This document shows positions 10,803 to 24,000 of a stretch of 64,000 bases of DNA, one piece after another (position 1 is the stretch's first letter; each line of letters begins with the position of its first letter). The notes beneath the pieces were generated by a model. That model did not search any database and was not told the origin of the DNA. It saw only the letters and a list, made by a program, of their open reading frames with translations. Source of the DNA: Panax quinquefolius (Eukaryota; Streptophyta; Magnoliopsida; Apiales; Araliaceae). A program made the position numbers and the translations under genes. The DNA is taken from positions 19,549,546 through 19,613,545 of the forward strand of contig CM035169.1 of NCBI GenBank assembly GCA_020205615.1, given 5' to 3'.

Positions 10803-13232
10803 TCATTTCTTCCACGGGAAGTCGATGTTGGAACATAATAGCAGCTTGCAGGCTCTTTTTTCCTTCCTATACAATTCTACCTCACCAACTCTGCCACTTC
10901 TTTCAAGATCAGCTAATAACACATTGTATGTTCCTACAGCACTAGGAATTCCATTGCTTCTCATGAGTTCAAATGTTTTAAGCCCTTTACCCGTGTTTCC
11001 AGATGAAAAATATGCACCAATTAAGGCAGTGTAAGCAGTGGTGCTCTTCTGGTCATCAGGCAATAAATCAAATATTTTTGCGGCAGAGACGGCCTTTCTA
11101 GCACAACCAAGCCTATATATTAAGAGAGCACTTAGATGTGTTCCAAGGGAATGTCCAGCTCTAACCATTTCCTCAACAATCTCTACAACCTTCGGAAATG
11201 TGTTTGTCCTGATTAACACACCTATCAACGAAAGATATGTAGCTCTCTTCAAATTAATACCCATTTTCACAATGTACTCGAAGGCCAATAAAGCACCATC
11301 CAATCTGCAGTGAGCGCAGTATACCTCGACAATGGTAGAGATAACATTAGAGTGCAATTGAATATTCTTTTTCATCATTTCGGTAAGTAAGAGGTCAATA
11401 GCAACAAAATTTTTCCGAGTTAAAAAATCTAAAATTAACCCCTGATCAACGAAGGAATGACTTTCGGCAGTACTAGCATCTAAGCCATCTGTCTCTTTCT
11501 CATCAATGCATTCAATAGATAAATGAGGATTAACTAGTCTGAGAAGGACATCACTCTCCCCAAAATTTCTTAGAGTTTTATGCGCTTCAAGAAATACAGC
11601 ATAACGAAGAACAAAGGAGTTCTCTTTCATGTACTCAAGAATTTTGGCAAGTGCCCTTGTTTCTCCTGCTTTGCAACAATTTCCAACCAAAATGTTGCAT
11701 GTAGCTTTATCAGGTTGTACTCCAGCTTCTTGCATTTTGCTAAAGATCTCCAGAACTTCGTTGAACTTACCTGGAAAATAGTTGTAAATAACTAAAATTT
11801 ATCCAATAAAATCACTAAATTCCAACAAGAACAGCTGAATGCAAGAACAGTAAACTAATCATACTAAATAAAGCAATATTTCAAGTGGTTGAGTTTTGAA
11901 ATTCAAGTTAATGAAAAATATAAGAAAATAATTTAGTTCAATTAAACTCACGTCTTATTTTATTTGACATATTTATTATAATTTAATAAGAATTTGGCAT
12001 TCATCATTAGTAGACAGTTTTAGAAATAAATTTGCACACTGGCAACATTGCCGCAACTTGAAGCATGAAAAAGAAAAAGAAAAAGAAAAGAAGAGTAAAA
12101 TATGAAACCAAACTACACCTTGTGGTTGTGGCAGTACCACGTGGAATGAACACGACTCTTGTAGACATAAAAATAAAGCAAGGACATATTCAAGTTAATG
12201 TTTCCGCTATAAATTGTTTAAGTCCTTCAAACAAAAGTTACATTCAAGTTCAGACACCAAATTGTAACAATTGAATAAACATTAACACTAATCACAGGTA
12301 AGCATAACTGTAAAATGCCCCAAGCGAATGAATTCTTCAAGCTATTAACCCCCCCTACTTCTATACTAAGGCTGGAAGACGCTCACGAATGATGTATGAT
12401 GACATATCAAAATTGAAATGATAGCAAACAAAGAGCTGACAGTAGGTACAGGATTAGGCTCAAACTTACCAGATTTAGCAAGATGCTCCATTAAGACCGT
12501 GTAAGTGTAACAATTAGGAGAACAACCAGCTCCAATCATCTCCTTGTACGCCTCAGTAGCCTCCTTTACTCTATTGTGATCAAACAAAACCTTCATATAA
12601 GCAGTGTAAGAAACAACTGTTGGGGGACAGCCCTTATCTTTCATCTCCTTCCATATCTTCACTGACCCTTCAATATCTCCATCATTAGAAAGCCAATGGA
12701 TTAGCGAAGTGTAAGTAACTGCATCAATCTTGATCCCTTTATCTTGCATTTGCTGAAAAACATGGTTCATTGACGAAATCCTCCTTGCTTCTCCAAAAAT
12801 ATCCAGCATAGTAGTGTAAGTAAAGTGATCGTGCTTAAAACCTCTTAGCCGAGAGGCCCAATTGAAAAACAACCAGGCCTTCTCCATTGGTGGGTGGGAT
12901 TTGAGGACTTGATTTATAGTGTAAGAATCCCATTTTATAGACAGCTTCTCCAGATGTTCTTGGGCAGAATCCCAAGTGGAATACCGCAATAGGTTTGTTA
13001 TGATTCTAATTGTATCCCTTGTATAAACTTTTGGGTCTACATTTTCTTTTTCAGTTGACTTGAGCTTTTTATTCATGGGTTTGTTAAATTTCCAAATGGG
13101 TCTGTCTTGTTTGAAATCTTGAAGGGAATGCACAGCCTTAATTGCATTAGTTCTCCCATAGCCAAAAGGCCAGCCAACACAAAAAGCCAAAAGGGGTCTA
13201 AGGCATCCACGAATGCCATGAGAAGTAAACAT
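10803..13232 (-). CDS. Pentatricopeptide repeat (PPR) protein, At2g01390-like, two exons
   Basis: Exon 1 is 13232-12470 and exon 2 is 11770-10803. The 699-bp intron has donor G|GTAAGTTTG and acceptor TTTTCCAG|GTAAG, and joining keeps frame (KSG-KFNEVLEIF) to give 576 residues. P-type PPR motifs about 35 residues long start near residues 137 (HFTYTTMLDIFGEA), 172 (VTYTSLIHW), 207 (VSYTAYMKVL) and 242 (YTYTVLMEHL), continue across the splice (GVQPDKATCNILV), and reappear near the C-terminus (STTAYTALIGAYFSSGN, VGTYNVLLADLERSG). PPR proteins bind organellar RNA sequence-specifically; the first 50 residues are basic and hydrophobic, consistent with an organelle transit peptide. The motif order and DLLPDDQKS region recall Arabidopsis At2g01390 from memory. 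The target RNA cannot be read from the sequence. Confidence 0.92.
11771..12469 (-). other. Intron of the PPR gene
   Basis: A 699-bp AT-rich intron with canonical GT..AG ends on the minus strand. It interrupts the coding sequence inside a PPR motif. It includes an AAAAAGA purine run at about 12066-12090 and no recognisable inserted element. Unspliced translation would add about 30 residues beyond the donor before a stop at 12366. Confidence 0.88.
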
Positions 13233-13900
13233 AAAATAAGCATCAAATCTCCTTATATGCGATTTTCTCCACTTCGCAGAAGCAACAGTTATATTTCATA
13301 TGATCATCTAACCCCATGAAAATAAAATAATTAGAGAAAGTTAACCAAAAGAAAACAAAACACTGAAATCAAAAATTGTATTAAATTTAGAAAATAAAAG
13401 GAATGCTAAAGAGAAAAAGATTACCAGTTAGTATTAGAAAAGTTCAGCAGCTCTCATCTGGTTTTCATGTGAAGAATTCCAGGTTTTTGTTCTTCATCGA
13501 ATCTTCCCTCTCAGTTGGATCCACCCGCTACCCTAAAATGACGAGAAGGCGGGTATCGTTGGAAAATACGGCACCCGTTATGTAGCCAGTCTCCGTAAAC
13601 AGATTAAAAAGATGGAGGTTTCACAGCACAGCACAGCACATATTTCTGTGAAATGTGATTTTTTTTTGGGAAATACGCAGTAAAGTGAAAGGATGTGGGA
13701 ATCTGGAGCAGGCGGTGCTTATACATTCAACACTGCCGCTGTAACAGAGATTTAGATCTTCATTGTCTCTCTCTCTCTCTCCGAGAAGGTAGAATTCAGT
13801 ATGGTCACACGCTGATCAGATTCGATAGTGTAGGCGGAACCTTCTTAAAACCAGGCCCAGTCAATTCGGTTTTTTTAGCAGGACAAGCAAGAACCCGTTG
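13233..13900 (-). promoter_or_regulatory. 5' flank and leader region of the PPR gene
   Basis: No in-frame ATG extends the PPR gene upstream of 13232. The flank carries a GCACA direct repeat (about 13623-13640) and a (CT)n run at 13767-13782. A GTAATC donor-like site near 13422 on the minus strand could mark an intron in the leader, but the acceptor is not certain. No clear TATA box is visible. Confidence 0.4.
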
Positions 13901-15987
13901 GATTTGAATAGCAGCAGGCCATCGGGTTGCTCAAGTTGAAAATTTTAATTTAATTGATTATTATAGGAAAGTTATATTTTTCTAAGACCATCCTCACATA
14001 AAGATTATACATTCATTTTAATTTTTTAATTTTTTTTGGGGGACATGATATTTTAAAGCACACCGATATTTTTATTAGGAGAAATAATATTTTTACACGA
14101 GTCTAGATCACATTGATGTGAGATCCACTCACTATTCATGTGAGAGAAATGATGTAAAACTATTAATTTTTTCATACGGAAGTATCAATTCTAAAATTTA
14201 TTTTCTTCTAACATTCAACTTTGTTATTGTATATGGCGCAACACAAATGTAATCTTGTTTCTTTCTATTTCACGATAATCAGGTTATATTTGAAAAATAA
14301 AAAATTTAAGTACATTTATTTAATGTTATTCTTGAAAGTTTGAAATTTATCAAATAACTGCACAAATTATGATATAATTTTTTTTTAAGCAACTTGCAAA
14401 TCCTCATGTTCAAAATTTCTTTATAATTTTCTATGCAAGTTGAAACAAAAATGACAATAGTCCAAGTAGAGTAGTTTGCTTTTTATCAAAAAATGGTCTA
14501 CTATTTTCTCTTTTCGTATGATATTAGTTGTGTCCTCGTGGTCGGCTAGTCTATCTCAGCCGAAAGAACAGAAATTTGATTTGGCATGCGTATTGTTGAT
14601 CCCTTGTTTCTCAGTCACTGCTTGCCATCACTTGTACCTGAAAATTGCATAACCTATACAAACTCGAGCATTAAAAACAAAGCAGTGTTTTTCCCAAATC
14701 TTCAATGGCGTCCTATCAAGTGATAAAAAGAAATGTTTATTTTTCCACAACTCACAAAATTCATCAGAGGCGCAATATTATACAAGCATATGAGGCGTGC
14801 CTTGATCTCGATCTCTTAACTAAAAGTCTAAATATCCTTGGGAAATAGATGCACTCGGATAGTCAATTGGAACAAGCCCATGTTTTTATAAAATAATCCA
14901 ACATCATTCTCCTCTATCCCCTTCATACACTTCCATTCAAGAATATGCCAACTCCATGCACTTTCTCTTTCTATAGTAACTCCAAAGAAAACAGAGTCTG
15001 TTTTCCTTCCCCCTTCATATTGATATTTTAAAGCAAAGTAATATATAGATAATGATTTAACAGAGTCATTATAACTTTCCAATCATTTGCATAATTGAAT
15101 GTTGGAAGCATCGCTCAATTATGCCTTTGCCTCTATTAGTGTGTGTGCTATTTCCGCCTGATCTACTCCAAACTGACTCTTTGAACAGTAAGTATCAGGG
15201 CCTTGCTCTTCTGCACTGCATCATATGACAGCCATGATGGTTAAGTAACAACAAGACATGTGAAGACGTAGCACTGGAACTTTTTCTACTTGCCAGTTCT
15301 TTCCATCTAAATCATTCAACAAAATGTTTGATTTGAATAAATTTCATGTCACGAAGGATCTTAATCAGTAATGTATTACACTTTGGTATGCTTGTAAAAT
15401 ATAATTATCATATACACCCTACCCCCCACCCCCCACCCCCAACCCCCAACAAAATAAATAAATTAATCAAATCATCCTCTACAACAATATACTACTATAA
15501 AGTGTTGCCACTTCTAATCTCACGTCAAATGTGTAGATTTGATACTCCTACAAGAAGGCAAGTAAGGACCATACATTTCGTAACAGAATGGAAATGAATT
15601 CCGGAAACCCAAGCATAACAAAACTAAGATAGGACTGCCCTCTACTCTCTAAGATGAACGATTGAACAGATAACAATCAACAACAAGATTATACAATCAT
15701 AATTCATGTCCTTAAATTCCCAACTAGTAAACATCTAAAACATTTACATTACCAAATGATAAAGGACCGAGTGAATTCAGAGAGAATAGAGGCTCAAAAT
15801 TTAGGACACGGGAAATATAAGCTAGTTTTCAGCAACAAAAATCTTTCTATAATCATTTCCAATGAAGGGTTTATTCAATGTCAACAGACCACAAGTACAA
15901 AGTTACATCTCTCTACAGAATCCGTATGTATTAACAAAGATTACCAACAATATCATAGTAATCAGAAAAAAGAACATACCAAAAAAT
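13901..15987. other. Intergenic between the PPR and UPF0496 genes
   Basis: About 2.1 kb with no convincing gene. It has an A-and-C-rich simple stretch at 15418-15450 (runs of CCCCCAC). Short reading frames at 14828-15082, 15346-15597 and 15756-16007 have no domain or codon bias I recognise. The part next to 15988 probably contains the 3' UTR of the UPF0496 gene. Confidence 0.5.
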
Positions 15988-17103
15988 TCATGTGCTCGGG
16001 TATTTGATCATCTTGTGCAAAATCATGGTCCTCGCCATTCCTACATCACGGCTACACTTGTCAGCATATAAACTCAAATTTTCAATGGTTTGCATAAACC
16101 CGCTCAATTTTTTCTTGATCTCATTTATGGCAATTTCCACTGCATCCCCTTCTCTAAGAGCGAAATCAGCATTATGCAACAATGCCTCGATCTCATTTTC
16201 CAATTTATCAACAAGCACCCGAATTTGATCTAAATCCTTAACTACAAGGTAAGTCCCAATCTCCATTGAACTAATAAACTCTTGCTGCCCTTTTATTTCG
16301 TTCTCATGCTTCTTCCAAATAGAATTCACCCATTTTCCCATTGACCCTGATGGCACAGCGGCCGCTGCAGCCAATGCGGTCAACACGGGTGGGGCAGCAA
16401 CCGCAGCCGCAACCACTGAGCAAATCAAAACCGCCGTAAAAGTGGCAACAAATAATACATTAGACAACTTCCTCCATTTTTTCATTGACCTCAATTTCTT
16501 ATCAAGCTTACCCTTTTCAGCTTGCAATTTGATCAACATAAACATTCGTGTATTATAAATAGACTGAAATAGTAAAAAGAACTCGTCACCAAAAGGGTCA
16601 CCAGATGCCTTAAAGTTGTTCAATTCTTGCAATGTCCGGGAAAATAAAGTAGAGCCATCTCTCTTTTCTTCCTCAAATTGCCGCAAAGCAACATTGACAG
16701 TAAACTGACTGCCACGGGCACGTTTGAGGCAATTACCAAGCGCAGTACAGAAATTAAGTGTTTCGAGGCTGTTTTTGAAGTAATCTTCCACTAAACTGAA
16801 CAATTCCTTATTCTTCCAGATGTCTTTCTTGCATTCTAAAATGACTTTGATTACATCTTGATCCATTTCGAGTAAACTTTCGGTGACTTCCCGAAGAGAA
16901 TCTAATGAAAGTGATCGGGCCTCTACTCCGACAGCTAGGCTGTTCATGACTTGGCTGGTGCGGCGGTGGACGATGGAGTCGAATGATCGGAGCTCCGGAT
17001 CAACTCTACATGCGGCCTCGTAGGAGGTTAGATCCTGTGAATTGGTGGTGTTTGTTGGTGGAGGAGGATTGACCGCCGTTTTCTTGCTGAATATGCATCC
17101 CAT
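15988..17103 (-). CDS. UPF0496 (DUF677 / AT14A-like) membrane-associated protein
   Basis: An intact single-exon frame of 371 residues, the usual length for plant UPF0496 proteins. The start MGCIFSKK has glycine at 2 and cysteine at 3, a likely myristoylation plus palmitoylation signal for membrane anchoring. Residues 30-60 hold the family motif (YEAACRVDPELRSFDSIVHRRTSQV). A helical region follows, then hydrophobic Ala/Val-rich segments at about 213-250 (LFVATFTAVLICSVVAAAVA and the following TALAAAAAV), then a second helical part with coiled-coil character to the C-terminus. Arabidopsis members (At4g34320 type, AT14A-like) are linked to the plasma membrane and cell-wall/cytoskeleton contact, but no biochemical activity is established. 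It shows no frameshift or missing segment and looks functional. Confidence 0.93.
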   Translation of the reverse strand: MGCIFSKKTAVNPPPPTNTTNSQDLTSYEAACRVDPELRSFDSIVHRRTSQVMNSLAVGVEARSLSLDSLREVTESLLEMDQDVIKVILECKKDIWKNKELFSLVEDYFKNSLETLNFCTALGNCLKRARGSQFTVNVALRQFEEEKRDGSTLFSRTLQELNNFKASGDPFGDEFFLLFQSIYNTRMFMLIKLQAEKGKLDKKLRSMKKWRKLSNVLFVATFTAVLICSVVAAAVAAPPVLTALAAAAAVPSGSMGKWVNSIWKKHENEIKGQQEFISSMEIGTYLVVKDLDQIRVLVDKLENEIEALLHNADFALREGDAVEIAINEIKKKLSGFMQTIENLSLYADKCSRDVGMARTMILHKMIKYPST

Positions 17104-17548
17104 TTGTAGGCAGATTTGGAGGAAGAGGGAGACAAAAAAGATTAAATCTTTAATATGGGTTTGTGCTAGATATCAAGAAATAATGAGAGTTTTGAGTGTT
17201 TGTAGGTGAAGTCAAGAAAAATGAGTGAAGCTGGTTCATAAGTGGGGGAGGAAGAAAGAAGTAGGAAGGGGTAGAAATGGAAGAAAAGAAAAAGGGGTTG
17301 TGTTTGTTTAGTATTTTCCAAGAAGTTTCATATTTGTATGATAGGTCAAAGAGTAGACAAAGTAAGAGGGACCGGTGACTTGACGAATAATCAAATGCAG
17401 CATTTGTTTCAAATGACTGAACAGCCCATCCTGGTGGACTTTTGATACAGTTTGAGGAATCCTTGGTGCATGTCCACGACTACAACTTTACTCATCATGT
17501 GGAGAATCTTTGGTAATGCTCGGCTTACGTTGAAATTTATGATTTTCA

Positions 17549-17583
<35 letters not shown>

Positions 17584-17920
17584 TAATGAGTTTGAGCTCC
17601 TATAATTCTGAAATTTTGTATCGAATTTTCTTTTTAAATAGAGTGACTTCTCTTAACTCAATCACACATGTAATTAACAAAAATTTATGTATATTACTAT
17701 ATATTTTCAGAGATTTTATTTTTATTAAAATAGTTTGATGGCCATTAATTTATCTTTTAAATTTGAAGAGATGATGTGAAATTATATTATATATAAATAA
17801 TAAAATAGATCTTTTTAAGAACCACACATTTGCGGTTACTGCGACACCCAAGAATCACACTTGAACCGCATTTACAAAACCACACACACATATAAGGCAT
17901 TGCCTTATATAACTTTTTCA

Positions 17921-17961
<41 letters not shown>

Positions 17962-18409
17962 ATATATACCAAAAAACTTATTACGGAATAAATATAAATA
18001 TATAATACAATATACCTTTTTATATTTAATATTTTAATAATTAATATTTCTTTTGGGAAATTAATTTTGTTCGAAAAATTGTCAAATACAATTATCTTTT
18101 TTCCTTCTAATTTTGGTAAAAAGAAAAGTAAATATTAAAATTTAAAATTATTAATTATACTCAATGTATTTATTTGTATGACTAATTTCTTAAGTAATAA
18201 AATTAACATTATCAACTATATATAATGTATTTATTTCTATAAATATTTTTTATAGATATTAAAATTTAAAAATATTAAATTTATTCAATATATTTATTTA
18301 GATGAATAATTTCTTAAGTAATAATTTTAAATGTACTTATATTTTAATAATTATACTTAAGAAAATGCCCAATTAGCACACCTCTAGCCCCACATTTTAT
18401 TGTAGTATT
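17104..18409. other. 5' flank of the UPF0496 gene and AT-rich spacer with microsatellites
   Basis: The first 250 bp probably hold leader and promoter of the UPF0496 gene, rich in GGAAGAAAG-type purine runs. Further on there is an (AAT)n microsatellite at about 17550-17590 and an (AT)n run at about 17930-17958. At 17831-17875 GCGGTT and AACCGC are inverted. No gene is seen in the remaining AT-rich sequence. Confidence 0.6.
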
Positions 18410-18476
18410 CAAATTCAAGGGGTTAAATATTTTTTTCGTCATCGTATTTATAAATCAACTTACAGGATGGATAACT

Positions 18477-21023
18477 TGTGGCGCCGCCAAAATTAGGTAT
18501 ACATCACCCATCTTGGGTACGCCACTTACATAGCAGAAAATTAAATACAACTTAATACATAAACTGTGAGTTTAAATACAAATATCGCTCTCTTAGATAT
18601 TATACAAACTCAAAAAATTAGTCGTCATTACAATTATTATCACACTATTTCACGTATAATGAAGGAGGACTACTAATGCTATCTTCGGGACCATCACTGC
18701 GTTTTCCCGACTTTCGTCTCAAATTATATTCTCATTTCACAGAAGAAACGGTGAAAGAAAGGTGAGCTCAACTAGCCCAAAGAAGAAATATTATGGCTAA
18801 GATAATGCGTAATAAATTATCAATAGTCTTCAACAATGTTAAACCGATAAAATACAATAGACAACCAGGTTTAATCTGCGGTGAATATCTAATCCATTAA
18901 AAGAGTCAGTAGAAAATAAAGTCTACTATCTTTTAGGTTTTAAAGGTTTTTCATCATTTGTTATAAATGAGACTCGACTTTTAATAAATATTCCACATCA
19001 TCGAATCACCCCGCACTCACGACCAAGGATATTCTTTAGTATCACGACCACAATTATTCATGCGCTTACGGGCCAAGAATATTTGTGTATTCATTAATGG
19101 TCATGATCATGCCAACAATCATCCACCAATGCACTACTACTACCAATTTGAGGATTTTTATCATATCATTTGTAACATTACTACCATGATTACAATCAAT
19201 AGTCTCTCAATTCATAATCATACCAAGTCCATCTATGCACTACGGAGCCGCCACGATTTGACTTTCAACATAATATAAACATGAGGATGATGACAATGAT
19301 ATAAGAATTCAATAAAACAAGTTCAAGAATTATTTTATCCGGGAATTATTAACGTCCAAATTATCAACATGATCTTTGTTTTGTGAGAGTAAAATTCAAG
19401 AATGATCGGAAGAATATTTCCATGAAAGATATCTTTGGATGAAACGCAAATATCAAGGATATTCCACTAATTTCATGGAGTATAGAAGTCAAAGTTTTAA
19501 CCAACCGGGTATAATAAAGAATGGAATAACAAAAGAAATCACCATGCATGCGATAGAATCAGCATTGAGCGGGGTTATTCCAATGAAATAATAAATAACG
19601 GAACCCGTGTCAGGCGTGAAACGCATGCAGACGGGATGTTCAACATAATAATAATAAAGACGGAACCGGTCCTGTGTAAAACACACGAGGCAGGATGTTC
19701 AAATGTAAATAATAATAAAGATTTTAACCAGTCCTGTAAAACACACACGCATGTGATGTTCCAATGTAATAATAATAATAAAAATTTTAACCGAATCGAA
19801 TTGTAAAACACACTGACGAGATGTTCCAATGAATAATAGAAGAATGTCACCAAGTATAGGGTAAACCAGCATGTATACAGAGTTATTCCAATGAATAATA
19901 AGCAATGGAATAACAATGTTCTTCATGAATAAATAAAGAATAACACCCCTTACTTTTGGTAGGAGATTGAATACTGCAAAGGTAGTAGTAACAAAATACT
20001 CTTCTTCTTTCTCTTATTCTCTCTATACTTTCTCTCTCTATAGCTTGAATGAATTAAGTGAAAATAATGAAGCACTAGACCTCTATTTATAGAAGATTTC
20101 TAGCTTAAGACCGCCGTGTGAAAAGGCAAGTGGCTTGACGAATGATGATGTGAAAAGAAAAGTGGTTTTGACGCTTGTAATGTGAAACGACAAGTGGTTC
20201 GGCCTTTGTAATGTGAAACGACAAGTGGTTCGGCGCCTGTAATGGAAAAACGACAAGTGGTTCGACGTCTCGGTAAAGGTAATTACTATTTGATGAAGGT
20301 AATTACTATTCACAAGGGTAATTACTATTGACGAAGGTAATTACTATTAGATTTAAGGTAATTACTATTCACAAGGGTAATTACTATCGATGAAGAGACT
20401 CTTAGATGATGACATATAGAGCCCCCCATAAAATAATCAAACTTACCACAAATCATTTTATTTTAATCAACACATATTTAATCTTTCAACAATTATTAAT
20501 CATTTATAACTTGTCGTCTCAATTATTGATTTAATACTATAACCTATTATACGAGATGATCTTGTGACAATAATTGAATCAATAATATAAGAGATATGAT
20601 CGCAAAGAATTATCAGTAGCAATAATTAAGCATAGGTGAGTGACTTCTCACGTAAGCATCAATAATCAATACTGTGTGTCTACTATGCAACTACGCCAGA
20701 CATTCTTTATACTTTACCACCGGGTAGTTCAACAGCTTTTAACGGTTAACACCTCCGTAGTTATTTTTATAAAATATTTTTGTCGTTTTCTCGATCAATC
20801 AATAATTACATTTCATGGGGTCCACTGATGATTGAGTAGTTATTTAATATTCCTAACAAAAGAATATTCCCCAGACAAAACGAATATTTTATAACAACTT
20901 GCATACTTTGAAAAATTTATAAATATTACCCACAACTATAACATTATATCAAATTTATTCCATAATATTCAAAATAAAATTTATAGAAAATTCATCTTTA
21001 TTTATAAAAGTTGGGGTCTTACA
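18477..21023 (-). repeat. 3' LTR of element A
   Basis: A 2547-bp LTR starting TGTGGCGCCGCC and ending GGGGTCTTACA in plus coordinates. On the minus strand it has a TATA box (TATAAATAGAGG at about 20082-20093) followed by a leader rich in AGAGAG. Upstream of the promoter are GTAATTACTATT repeats (20280-20390) and ACGACAAGTGGTTCG repeats (20150-20265). Downstream are degenerate units of roughly 55-60 bp with AATAATAATAAA (19560-19900). Confidence 0.92.
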
Positions 21024-21039
21024 ACCTCCCATTCTTATG

Positions 21040-24000
21040 AAATTTCGCCCTCGAAATTAGGGTACGACTGGTATGTCGAAGAGGTAAGGATACCTTGATT
21101 TCATTTGATTCTAACTCCCAAGTCATTTCCTCAACATCGTGGGTTCCTCCACAAAACTTTGACTTGAGGTATAACCTCGGAGCGTAGAATATGTTCCTTC
21201 TAATCCAAAATTTGAACAGGAACCTCTTCATACGTCAAATCTTCCGCTATTTCGTCCTATTTCTAACTCAATAATATGGTTCGGGTCTTTCACATATTTA
21301 TGTAACATGGATATGTGAAAACGTTATGAACACGAGACATATTTGGCGGTAGAAGCGAGTCTATAGGCCACAGCCCTACTCGATCGAGGATTAAAATGGA
21401 CCGATGAATCGAGGATTAAGTTTTCCTCTCTTTCCAAATCTTGTAACTCCTTTCCATGGAGCAACTCTTAACAACATGATGATCTCCTATATCGAATTCC
21501 ACGTCCTTTCGATGAAGATCAAGATAACTCTTTTATCGATTTTGTGAGGTTTTTATACGTTGTCGGATCGTTTGAATCTTTTCCGTAGTCATACGTACGT
21601 ACATCAACTCCCGGTCCCAACAACGTTGCTTCACCCACCTCATCCCAAAGATACCGAGAACGACACTTTCTTCCATACAACGCTCGAATGGAGTCATACC
21701 AATACTTGCGATAACCATTGTTGTAGGAAAACTCCACCAATGGTAAGAACTTGTCCCAACTCCCCTTGAAATCAAGGACACGAGTCTTAATAGATCTTCA
21801 AAAGTTTGAATAGTCCTCCGAATTATCGTCCGTCGAGGATGATATCTGCCGAAGCTAAATCGTAAGTCTGTGCCCATAGCTTTTTGCAAACTAACCCAAA
21901 ATCGTGAAGTGAATCTTGAGTCTCGATCGGAAAGTATGGATACCCGGCATACCATGCAGTCTTACAATCTTGTTTATGTACATACGAGCAAGACGTTCAA
22001 GTGTATAAGTGTGAGACCCCAGATTTTATCAATAAAGATTTAAATTTTGTCGAAATAATTTTTAATATTATGGTGTGAATTTGAGATAATATTATAGTTG
22101 TGGGTAGTGTTTATAAATTTTGCAAAGTATACTGAGTGGTTATATTATATTCGATTGGTGGGGAATATTCGGTTTAGCGGGAATATTCGTACAACTACTC
22201 AATCATTGGTGGACCCCACAATGTAATTATTAGTCGGATTGAGAAAAACGACAAAAATATTTTATTGAAATAACGGCGGAAGTTTTACCGGTTGATACTT
22301 TGTTGAACTACTCGGTAGTAGTAAAAATAAAGAATACGTGTGGTTGCATAAAAGTAACCACGGTATTGATTATTGATCTTTATGTGAGAAGTCACCGATT
22401 TGATTCCATTATTGTCGATTAATAATATGAATTATTATAATGCGATAATGACGTTTTTGTTTTATTCGTATTATTAACGTAATAAAATGTAAACATCTTT
22501 TATATAAAATGTATACTTTATTAAAGTTATTCCATAAATAGAATATATTATATTTTATTATGCATAGTGTTGCGTAGTGTTTTGCATAAGCGTTGCATAG
22601 TGTTTGCATAGTAAAATGTATTTATATAAATAGAATATATTATATTTTATTTAAAAGATTTTGCTTTAAATATGGACCGCCGATTAAAGTAAATCAATCT
22701 GGATCGTTCATGGATTAATTACTATGCATTCTATTTTTCTATAAATAGAAGCTCATTCCTTCATTATTTTCTTACGAAATTCAATTTGAAACTCTGAGAG
22801 AGAAATTATAGAGAGAAGCTATAGAGAGAAAATCTATAGAGAGAAAGAAGAAGAGTATTCGGTACTTCACTACTTTGATATCCAATGTCTTTTACTAGGG
22901 ATATTATTTGTTGTACCTGTAAGGGGTGTTATTCTTTCTTATTCATGAAGAGAACTTCATTATTCCATTCATTATTATTCTCGCATTGGAATAGCCTGTA
23001 AAAAGTGGCATACCCTATACATAACCTCGTGATACGCTAAGCATACTCTATACTTGGTGAAATCCTTATATTATTTCATTCTTATTTATTCTGTTGGAAT
23101 AACTCAGATATGCTGAATCCCCTATACTTGGTGATCTTCTTCTCGCTATTCCATTCTTTATTATTCGTTGGAATATCCTCGTCATCGCTTTGTTTTACAC
23201 CTGACCGGTTCCATTGTTTATTATTCCGCATTTATTATTCTCATTGGAATATCCTCATGCGTGTGTTTACACCTTGACACAGTTCCATTGTTTATTATTC
23301 AAAGATTTATTATTCTGTTGGATCATCCTGGCTTATGTGAATTTCACCGACCGGTTACATTATTATTATTCTATTGAATAACTCCGTCATGCAAGTACCG
23401 CATGCATGGTGATTTCTTTTGTTATTCCATTCTTTATTATACCCAGTTAGTTAAAACTTTGACTTCTATACTCCATGAAATTAGTAGAATATCTTTGATA
23501 TTTGCGTTTCATCCAATATCTTTTCATGGAAATATTCTTCTGATTATTCTTGAATTTTACTCTACAAAACAAAGATCGTGTTGACATTTGGACGTTAATA
23601 ATTCTGGATTAAATAATTCTTGAACTTGTTTTATTGAATTATTATGTCATTGTCATCATCCTCATGTTATATTATGTTATCTTTGGCTTACGTGCGTAGA
23701 TGAACTTAGTATGATTATGACTGGGATCATTCGGTATAATCACGGCTTGATATAAATGATGTGACAAAAGTCCTCGATGGCTCGTAATGCGATGATGAAT
23801 AGTTTTTGGTATGATTATGACCGGGGGTGATTCTTAAGATAGTCATGACCATCGATAATTTGATGAAAATCCTTGACCGTGGTACATGGATGATTAGATA
23901 TTGTGGTTTATTCATTAAACCGAGTCTTAGTGATAAAAATTAATGAAAACCTTTTAAAACCTAAAAGATAGTAGACTTTTATTTTCTACTTGACTTTTTA

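Noticed and set aside
12065..12274. Lysine-rich 69-residue plus-strand frame.
   Set aside because: It lies antisense within the PPR intron, begins in an AAAAAGA purine run and has no conserved features.
15862..16228. Plus-strand frames overlapping the UPF0496 gene.
   Set aside because: They are antisense shadows of the UPF0496 coding sequence and its 3' flank.
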